Origin: Stutzerimonas kirkiae
GTDB taxonomy: Bacteria > Pseudomonadota > Gammaproteobacteria > Pseudomonadales > Pseudomonadaceae
Reading direction: 5' to 3'
Assembly (NCBI RefSeq): GCF_004327335.1
Contig: NZ_QJUO01000018.1
Coordinates: 1-64,000 of the forward strand
DNA: 64,000 nt
The notes under the pieces were generated by a model. It was not told the origin of the DNA. It saw only the letters and a program-made list of their open reading frames with translations, and searched no databases. Below are positions 58,002 to 64,000 of the stretch, piece after piece. The translations under genes and the position numbers were made by a program. The stretch's first letter is position 1; each line of letters opens with the position of its first letter.

Positions 58002-59426
58002 TCAGGCAATCTGCGCGGCGGCATCGTATTCAGCCGGTTTGGAGGCCTGCACGGTCTTCCAGGTGTTGTAGGCCATCAGCAGCATGCCGGCGAAGAAGAT
58101 CGCACCGCCGATCACGCGCACCACGAAACCGGGGTGGCTGGCTTCCAGCGCTTCGACGAAGGAGTAGGTCAGGGTGCCGTCGTCGTTCACCGCGCGCCAC
58201 ATCAGGCCCTGGGTGATGCCGTTGACCCACATCGAGGCGATGTAGAGCACGGTGCCGATGGTGGCCAGCCAGAAGTGGCCGTTGATCAGCGCGACGCTGT
58301 ACATCTGTTCGCGACCGAAGACCTTCGGAATCAGGTGGTACAGGGCACCGATGGAAACCATGGCGACCCAGCCGAGGGCGCCGGCATGCACGTGGCCGAT
58401 GGTCCAGTCGGTGTAGTGGGAGAGGGCGTTGACGGTCTTGATCGCCATCATCGGGCCTTCGAAGGTGGACATGCCGTAGAAGGCCAGGGACACCACCAGG
58501 AAGCGCAGGATGGGGTCGCTGCGCAGCTTATGCCAGGCGCCGGAGAGGGTCATCATGCCGTTGATCATGCCGCCCCAGCTCGGTGCCAGCAGGATCAGCG
58601 ACATCACCATGCCGAGGGACTGCGCCCAGTCGGGCAGGGCAGTGTAGTGCAGGTGGTGCGGGCCGGCCCAGATATAGACGGTGATCAGCGCCCAGAAGTG
58701 CACGATGGACAGCCGGTAGGAATAGACCGGGCGTTCGGCCTGCTTGGGCACGAAGTAGTACATGATGCCGAGGAAGCCTGCGGTCAGGAAGAAGCCCACG
58801 GCGTTGTGGCCGTACCACCACTGGACCATGGCGTCGGTGGCGCCGGAGTACAGCGAGTAGGACTTGAGCAGGGTGACCGGGATTTCCAGGTTGTTGACCA
58901 CGTGCAGCAGGGCCACGGTGATGATGAAGGCACCGAAGAACCAGTTGCCGACATAGATATGGGAGACTTTGCGCTTGATCAGGGTCCCGAAGAACACCAC
59001 GGCGTAGGAAACCCAGACGATGGTGATCAGGATATCGATCGGCCATTCCAGTTCCGCGTACTCCTTGGAGGTGGTGATGCCCAGCGGCAGGCTGATGGCC
59101 GCCAGCAGGATCACCAGTTGCCAGCCCCAGAAGGTGAAGGCAGCCAGTTTGGGCGCGAACAACTCGGTGCGGCAGGTGCGCTGTACCGAGTAGTAGGAGG
59201 TGGCGAACAGGGCACAACCGCCGAAGGCGAAGATCACCGCGTTGGTGTGCAATGGTCGCAAGCGGCCGAAGCTGGTCCAGGGGAGGTCGAAGTTGAGTTG
59301 CGGCCAGGCCAATTGTGCTGCGATGAAAACGCCGAGCCCCATCCCGACGATTCCCCACACCACCGTCATGATGGCAAATTGGCGGACCACCTTGTAGCTA
59401 TAGGCGGTACTGGTTGCTGTGTTCAT
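58002..59426 (-). CDS. ccoN: cbb3-type oxidase catalytic subunit CcoN (operon 2)
   Basis: A 474-residue catalytic subunit starting [20 protein letters not shown], closely like P. aeruginosa CcoN2. The haem and CuB motifs ([45 protein letters not shown]) are intact. The start at ATG 59426 is chosen over 59444 by family likeness. An Anr box lies 90 bp upstream, so this operon should be induced under low oxygen. The 3' half shares long identical DNA blocks with ccoN1, for example 58140-58270. Confidence 0.95.
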   Translation of the reverse strand: MNTATSTAYSYKVVRQFAIMTVVWGIVGMGLGVFIAAQLAWPQLNFDLPWTSFGRLRPLHTNAVIFAFGGCALFATSYYSVQRTCRTELFAPKLAAFTFWGWQLVILLAAISLPLGITTSKEYAELEWPIDILITIVWVSYAVVFFGTLIKRKVSHIYVGNWFFGAFIITVALLHVVNNLEIPVTLLKSYSLYSGATDAMVQWWYGHNAVGFFLTAGFLGIMYYFVPKQAERPVYSYRLSIVHFWALITVYIWAGPHHLHYTALPDWAQSLGMVMSLILLAPSWGGMINGMMTLSGAWHKLRSDPILRFLVVSLAFYGMSTFEGPMMAIKTVNALSHYTDWTIGHVHAGALGWVAMVSIGALYHLIPKVFGREQMYSVALINGHFWLATIGTVLYIASMWVNGITQGLMWRAVNDDGTLTYSFVEALEASHPGFVVRVIGGAIFFAGMLLMAYNTWKTVQASKPAEYDAAAQIA

Positions 59427-59490
59427 GTATGGGCTTCCATCCACGGCTAATGAGCGGTTTTTTTCTTTCTAAAAGAAAGCGGGAGCAAGC

Positions 59491-60180
59491 ATGGAGAAAG
59501 GGCAAATAAGCGGTATTGACCCGGATCAATACACATCGGGCGCACATTTAGTTGCTGGTATCTGGAATCGCCCCGAACGGCCCTCGGGGCATACCCTGAT
59601 TCTCGCTCACGGAGCGGGGGCGCCGATGGATAGCGACTTCATGAACGGCATCGCCGGGCGGCTCGCGAACCTAGGCGTGGCGGTGTTTCGCTTCGAGTTT
59701 CCCTATATGCGCGAGCGCCGCGAGACAGGCCGCCGGCGCCCCCCGAATCCGGCCCCGCAACTGTTGCAGGCATGGCGGGAGGCCCATGCATTCGTGCGAC
59801 AGCAAACCGCAGGGCAATTGGCCATCGGCGGCAAGTCGATGGGCGGGCGGATGGCCAGCATGCTGGCGGATGAGCTGGATTGCGCCGCGCTGGTCTGCCT
59901 GGGCTACCCCTTCCATGCCGCAGGCCGCAAGGACAAGCCCCGTGTCGAGCACCTGGCCGGGTTGCGCACGCCAGCGCTGATCGTCCAGGGGGAGCGTGAC
60001 GCCCTCGGCGATCGCGCCACGGTCGCGACCTATGCACTGTCGCCGGCGATCGCCACCCTGTGGCTGGAGAGCGCGGACCACGACCTGAAACCACTGCGGC
60101 GCTCCGGCTTCACCCATGAGCTGCACCTGGATCGCGCTGCCCGGGAGATCGCCGGTTTTCTCTGTGGATTGCCGGCATGA
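59491..60180 (+). CDS. Alpha/beta hydrolase, dienelactone hydrolase-like (KANL3/Tex30 type)
   Basis: A 229-residue alpha/beta hydrolase. The oxyanion region is HGAGAPMDSDFM, the nucleophile elbow is GGKSMGGRMAS (Ser in GKSMGG), the Asp is in IVQGERDALG and the His in ESADHDLKP. No signal peptide is seen, so it should be cytoplasmic. The substrate is unknown. The first residues (GIDPDQ) are encoded by the Anr box of ccoN2, so the true start may be downstream, but no good alternative ATG or GTG is in frame. The gene corresponds by position to one next to ccoN2 in P. aeruginosa. Confidence 0.8.
   Translation: MEKGQISGIDPDQYTSGAHLVAGIWNRPERPSGHTLILAHGAGAPMDSDFMNGIAGRLANLGVAVFRFEFPYMRERRETGRRRPPNPAPQLLQAWREAHAFVRQQTAGQLAIGGKSMGGRMASMLADELDCAALVCLGYPFHAAGRKDKPRVEHLAGLRTPALIVQGERDALGDRATVATYALSPAIATLWLESADHDLKPLRRSGFTHELHLDRAAREIAGFLCGLPA
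59516..59529. promoter_or_regulatory. Anr box upstream of ccoN2
   Basis: TTGACCCGGATCAA is a full Anr/FNR palindrome. With the box at -41.5 the ccoN2 transcript would start near 59481. The site also lies inside the reading frame of the divergent hydrolase if that starts at 59491. Confidence 0.88.
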
Positions 60181-60412
60181 TTGCGACTTTCGTATAGCAG
60201 CCAAGAATGCTGAGCACTCTAGAATCGGAGAGACTTCGGGGGCGATTCATGTTATCCATCGGCAACGGGCCGGACCTTCGTACAGGCTTGCGCCTGGGAA
60301 ACCGGTGCATGAAACGTGCGACATCGCTCCCACCATGCTCCGCTTCTATTGCAGCGTTCCATCGCTGTAGCCATCACAAGACATACAAAACACGGCTATC
60401 GAGAGGTGCTTT

Positions 60413-61915
60413 ATGGAAACTGACCTGAACCAATTCATCCGCAACGAGGCGTTCCGCGACAAGATCGTCTCCGCCGAGGAGGCCGCCTCCTGGATCGAGG
60501 ATGGCATGAGCCTGGGGATGAGCGGATTCACGCTGTTCGGCGAACCGAAGGAATTTCCCAGGGCGTTGGCCGAGCGTGGGAAACAGGAAAAATTCAAGGT
60601 CAATCTGTACACCGGCGCATCCATGGGCCCGGCGGCCGACCAGGCGATGGCCGAGGCGGGCATCATCAACCTGCGCCTGCCCTACCAGGGCAACCCGGTG
60701 CTGCGCGGCAAGATCAACAGCGGCGAAGCCTTCTATATCGACCAGCACCTCTCCCATACCGCCGAGTGGATTCGCCAGGGCGTACTGCCGGCGATCGACT
60801 ACGCAATCATCGAGGCCGCCGCGATCACCGAGGACGGCCAGATCATCCCGACCGGCTCGGTGGGCAACTCGCCGATCTTCGTGCAGACCGCCAAGCATGT
60901 GATCATCGAGCTGAACACCTCGGCGCCGCGTGAATACGAAGGCATGCACGACATCTACGTGCCCGGGCCGGCCGGGGAGCGCAAGGATATCCCGGTCTAC
61001 GACATCAGCAAGCGCATCGGCACCAAGGGTATTCCGGTCGATCCGGCCAAGGTGCGCGGCATCGTGCTGTCGAGCCAGCCGGACATTCCTTCGCCGCTGT
61101 TCGAGCCGAACGCCGAGACCCAGCAGATCGCCGACAACCTGCTGGAGTTCCTGCGTGCCGAGGTCAAGGCCGGCCGCCTTACCGAGAGCCTGGCACCGCT
61201 GCAGTCGGGGGTGGGCTCGGTGGCCAACGCCGTGCTCAACGGCATGAAGACTTCCGAGTTCCGTGACATCGTGGTCGCGTCGGAAGTGCTGCAGGATGGC
61301 ATCTTCGACCTGATCGACGCCGGCGTGGTGAAGTTCGCCGCGGCCACGGCGCTGTCGCTGTCGAAGAAGCGCGTGGAAACCCTTGGCCAGGACCTGGCCA
61401 AATACAAGGACAAGCTGGTCTTCCGTCCGCAGGAAATCTCCAACCACCCCGAGGTGATTCGCCGCCTGGGCATCATTTCCTTCAACACCGCGCTGGAAGT
61501 GGACATCTACGGCAACGTCAACTCCACCCATGTCGGCGGTACGCGGATGATGAACGGGATCGGCGGCTCCGGCGACTTCGCCCGCAACGCCCGCATCACC
61601 ATCTTCGTCACGTCCTCGACGGCGAAGGAGGGCAAGGTGTCCTCCATCGTGCCGTTCGTCTCCCACGTCGACCACACCAACCACGATGTCGACGTGATCG
61701 TCACCGAGCAGGGCTATGCCGACCTGCGCGGGCTGGCCCCGGTACAGGCGGCGGTGAAGATCATCGAGAACTGCATGCACCCTGATTTCCGGGAGCAGGC
61801 CTACGAGTACTTCAACGAGGCCAGGGCGCGCGGCGGCCATACTCCGCATGTGCTGCAGAAGGCCTTCTCCTGGCATACGGCGCTGGCCGAGACAGGCACC
61901 ATGCGCAAGGATTGA
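60413..61915 (+). CDS. Acetyl-CoA hydrolase/CoA-transferase family protein
   Basis: A 500-residue class I CoA-transferase of the Ach1/SucCoA-transferase type. Catalytic Glu291 lies in VASEVLQDG; the glycine-rich SGVGSVANAVLNG and ALEVDIYGNVNSTHVGGTRM are typical. The family moves CoA between acetate, succinate or propionate, or hydrolyses acetyl-CoA; which one applies here is not certain. It could recycle acetate or balance acyl-CoA in low-oxygen metabolism next to the respiratory genes. TCGAGAGGTGC precedes the ATG, and a strong terminator follows. Confidence 0.88.
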   Translation: METDLNQFIRNEAFRDKIVSAEEAASWIEDGMSLGMSGFTLFGEPKEFPRALAERGKQEKFKVNLYTGASMGPAADQAMAEAGIINLRLPYQGNPVLRGKINSGEAFYIDQHLSHTAEWIRQGVLPAIDYAIIEAAAITEDGQIIPTGSVGNSPIFVQTAKHVIIELNTSAPREYEGMHDIYVPGPAGERKDIPVYDISKRIGTKGIPVDPAKVRGIVLSSQPDIPSPLFEPNAETQQIADNLLEFLRAEVKAGRLTESLAPLQSGVGSVANAVLNGMKTSEFRDIVVASEVLQDGIFDLIDAGVVKFAAATALSLSKKRVETLGQDLAKYKDKLVFRPQEISNHPEVIRRLGIISFNTALEVDIYGNVNSTHVGGTRMMNGIGGSGDFARNARITIFVTSSTAKEGKVSSIVPFVSHVDHTNHDVDVIVTEQGYADLRGLAPVQAAVKIIENCMHPDFREQAYEYFNEARARGGHTPHVLQKAFSWHTALAETGTMRKD

Positions 61916-62038
61916 GCGTTGCCGCGCACTGAGTACGCCGTGCGCAGCAGGGATAGCGGCTCCGATCGTTCAGGTGCGTGCGGCGCACCCTACACAAGGC
62001 CGCCGCCCGCGACATTCGATCGTTGACGCGACACCAGG

Positions 62039-62069
62039 CTCATGGGCAATTACCTGCCCATGAGTTTTT
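62039..62069 (+). terminator. Rho-independent terminator after the CoA-transferase
   Basis: A perfect 10-bp stem (CTCATGGGCA, loop ATTACC, TGCCCATGAG) is followed by TTTTT. It stands between convergent genes. Confidence 0.93.
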
Positions 62070-62076
62070 CCGTCGT

Positions 62077-63645
62077 TCAGCGATTGAAGCGCTCGACCAG
62101 CGAATACTGCCCTTGGGCCGTGGCGGTCAGCTCTTCGCTGAGCAGGGCGGATTTCTGCGCATCCCCGGTGGTTTCGCCAGCCAGTCGCGCGATGGTGGAG
62201 ACGTTCTGGCTGATCTCTTCGCTGACGCTGCTCTGCTGTTCGGTGGCCGAGGCGATCTGCGTGGTCATTTCGATGACCTCTTCCATGGCCTGGCTGATCG
62301 CGCTCAGCGCCTGGTCGGCCTGCACGATATGTTCGACGCCCTGGCCGGCTTCCGCCTGGCCATGGTGGGTGGTGTCCACCGCATGGCGGGCCTGCTGCTG
62401 CAACTGTTCGATCAACTGGTGGATTTGCCCTGTTGCATCCGCCGTGCGCAATGCCAGTTGGCGAACCTCGTCGGCCACCACCGAGAAACCACGCCCGCTC
62501 TCGCCGGCGCGGGCTGCTTCGATGGCGGCGTTGAGCGCCAGCAGGTTGGTCTGCTCGGCGATGCCCTTGATCACGTCCACTACGCCGCCGATGTGTTCGC
62601 TGCCGCTGGCCAGTTGCTCTACCGCGCTGCCGGTCCTGGCCACCGAGTCAGCCAGGTTCTCGATGGTCTTGCGGGTCTGCGCCGTGACCTCGCGGCCTTC
62701 TCGGGTCAGTTCGCTGGCCTGGCGGGTGGCACTGGCGGCATGCGCCACATTGCCGGCGACTTCCTGGGTGGTCGCGGCCATCTGGTTGATGGCCGCGGCG
62801 ACCTGTTCGGTCTCCTGGCTCTGGCGTGACAGCCCGGATGAACAGTTCTGCGCCAGCCGGTCGGCCTCGCCAGCCTGTTTCTGCAGTTGCACCGCACTGT
62901 CCTGCAGGCGTGTCAGGCAGGTCTTCAGGTGCGCCTGCTGGCTGAGCATCGCCAGTTCCAACTGGGCTTCCGAGCCGCGGCTGTCGGTGTACATGCGGGC
63001 GATCAGCGGATCACTGGTGGATTGCCTGGCCAGTTGCAGCAGGCGCTGCATGCCACGTTGCTGCCAGCGCAGGCCGGCCAGTCCGAGCGGCACGGAGAGC
63101 AGGGCGGCGAGGATGAAACCCCAGTGGTGGTCCAGCCAGATGCCGACCATGAAGCCGATCTGGCTGATCAGGATGAACGGTAGCCAGTTGAGGATGATCG
63201 GCAACCAGCGATCCCGCCGCGGTACCCCGCTCTTGCCGGCATTCAGCCTGGCATACAATTCCCTCGCGCGGCGGACCTGCTCTTCGGTCGGCCTGGTGCG
63301 TACCGATTCGTAGCCGGTGATCTCGCGCTGGCCGTCGAGGATGGGGGTGACATAGGCGTTGACCCAGTAGTAGTCGCCATTCTTGCGGCGGTTCTTGACG
63401 ATGCCCATCCACGGCTTGCCCTGTTGCAGGGTCTGCCACATATGGGCGAATACCGCGGGTGGCACGTCCGGATGGCGGATCAGGTTGTGCGGTGCATTGA
63501 TCAACTCCGCCCGAGTGAAGCCGCTGACTTCGGCGAAGATGTCGTTGCAGTAGCTGATCTGACCCTTGAGATTGGTGGTCGAGATCAACCGCTGCTGATC
63601 GGGGAACGAGTATTCGTGTTGTGTGACCGGCTGGTTGTTACGCAT
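62077..63645 (-). CDS. aer: Aerotaxis receptor Aer
   Basis: A 522-residue receptor with an N-terminal PAS domain (about 20-115; [18 protein letters not shown], then [17 protein letters not shown]) that binds FAD and senses redox state. Two close membrane helices (about 147-190) follow, then a signalling domain with [21 protein letters not shown]. aeruginosa aer is Anr-regulated, and the gene lies downstream of the cco genes as in that species; here I see only an Anr half-site upstream. Confidence 0.93.
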   Translation of the reverse strand: MRNNQPVTQHEYSFPDQQRLISTTNLKGQISYCNDIFAEVSGFTRAELINAPHNLIRHPDVPPAVFAHMWQTLQQGKPWMGIVKNRRKNGDYYWVNAYVTPILDGQREITGYESVRTRPTEEQVRRARELYARLNAGKSGVPRRDRWLPIILNWLPFILISQIGFMVGIWLDHHWGFILAALLSVPLGLAGLRWQQRGMQRLLQLARQSTSDPLIARMYTDSRGSEAQLELAMLSQQAHLKTCLTRLQDSAVQLQKQAGEADRLAQNCSSGLSRQSQETEQVAAAINQMAATTQEVAGNVAHAASATRQASELTREGREVTAQTRKTIENLADSVARTGSAVEQLASGSEHIGGVVDVIKGIAEQTNLLALNAAIEAARAGESGRGFSVVADEVRQLALRTADATGQIHQLIEQLQQQARHAVDTTHHGQAEAGQGVEHIVQADQALSAISQAMEEVIEMTTQIASATEQQSSVSEEISQNVSTIARLAGETTGDAQKSALLSEELTATAQGQYSLVERFNR

Positions 63646-64000
63646 GAGTGAAAGGACGCCTGGCAGGATGACGAGTTTGGACGCGCCTCATGGGGGACGT
63701 CTCGTTTTTCGAGCGAGTGGAGCGGCAATCAATGGAAACTAAAATCTGGTAGTAGATTTTACGGCATTGTTGTCGGCCTGTATTCCGGAATCCTCGCCTG
63801 CTCGTTACGACCAATGTCGAGACACCCGGATGCCCGTAGAAGCCTCCTCTGCGTCTTCGCCGCAGCACTGCCGTGTAGCGAACAGGTGCGCCAGATATTG
63901 GAGTTCGGCCGCGCGGGGGAAAGCAGCCGTAGTCCACACGGGTGTGTTCGCAGCCGAGTAGGAGAGTGGCTTGTCCGGTATCGGCCTGGGACCATTGTCG
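63646..64000. other. Gene-free right end of the window
   Basis: The aer leader region and beyond. Around 63731-63760 an AT-rich stretch (AATGGAAACTAAAATCTGG) could hold a promoter. Frames in 63760-64000 look non-coding. In P. aeruginosa acnA follows aer, so the next gene may lie just outside. Confidence 0.4.

Noticed and set aside
63646-63780. Anr box upstream of aer
   Set aside because: A TTGATTGCC half-site is present but no ATCAA partner follows at the right spacing.

Overview
The window reads as chromosomal DNA of a Pseudomonas species, probably from the P. aeruginosa side of the genus. It is GC-rich and densely coding. Gene blocks match P. aeruginosa as I remember it: sbcB-mvaT-purU, sulA-lexA-psrA-nagZ, dnaX-ybaB-recR, apt-anr-hemN, and the ccoNOQP/ccoGHIS cytochrome oxidase locus ending at aer. 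In P. aeruginosa several of these blocks lie far apart, so the order here is a lineage-specific rearrangement.

Layout. 0-12 kb: exonuclease I, the H-NS-like silencer MvaT, formyl-THF deformylase PurU, a PctA/B/C-type amino-acid chemoreceptor, a HerA-like ATPase, a small conserved protein, YaaA, a PIN-PhoH ATPase, an MFS transporter and a probable 31-residue membrane protein. 12-14 kb: a gene-poor mosaic of repeats beside an intact IS1595-family insertion sequence with perfect 8-bp target duplications. 14-27.5 kb: a SpoU methyltransferase, the SOS pair lexA-sulA with two LexA boxes, psrA with its palindromic operator, an L,D-transpeptidase-fold protein, nagZ, three small genes, a QuiP-like acylase, trmO, a TauE-family permease, a MATE transporter and pdxB. 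27.5-31.2 kb: dnaX-ybaB-recR and apt.

31-43 kb and 56-64 kb form a respiration and redox block: anr, a HemN-like gene and nadE around an Anr box, a SafE-family protein, ccoS-ccoI-ccoH-ccoG, then ccoNOQP operon 1; further right come cbb3 operon 2 (ccoN-ccoO-ccoP, Anr box upstream), an alpha/beta hydrolase, a CoA-transferase and an Aer aerotaxis receptor. Anr would sense low oxygen and raise cbb3 oxidase 2 and the HemN-like protein, while CcoGHIS handle copper and assembly.

Between the two cbb3 operons, which are adjacent in P. aeruginosa, sits a complete 12-kb Tad/Flp pilus locus (flp, peptidase, rcpC, rcpA, cpaD-like, tadZ, tadA, tadB, tadC, tadD, tadE, tadF, tadG) on the minus strand. Related 43-bp direct repeats lie at its two edges, and a third copy lies near the IS. 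The most interesting points are this insertion, the dispersed repeat families, the loss of HemN signature residues in the anr-linked gene, the missing ccoQ and apparent gene conversion in the cbb3 operons, and the unannotated-looking small membrane protein. No tRNA, rRNA or CRISPR was seen.
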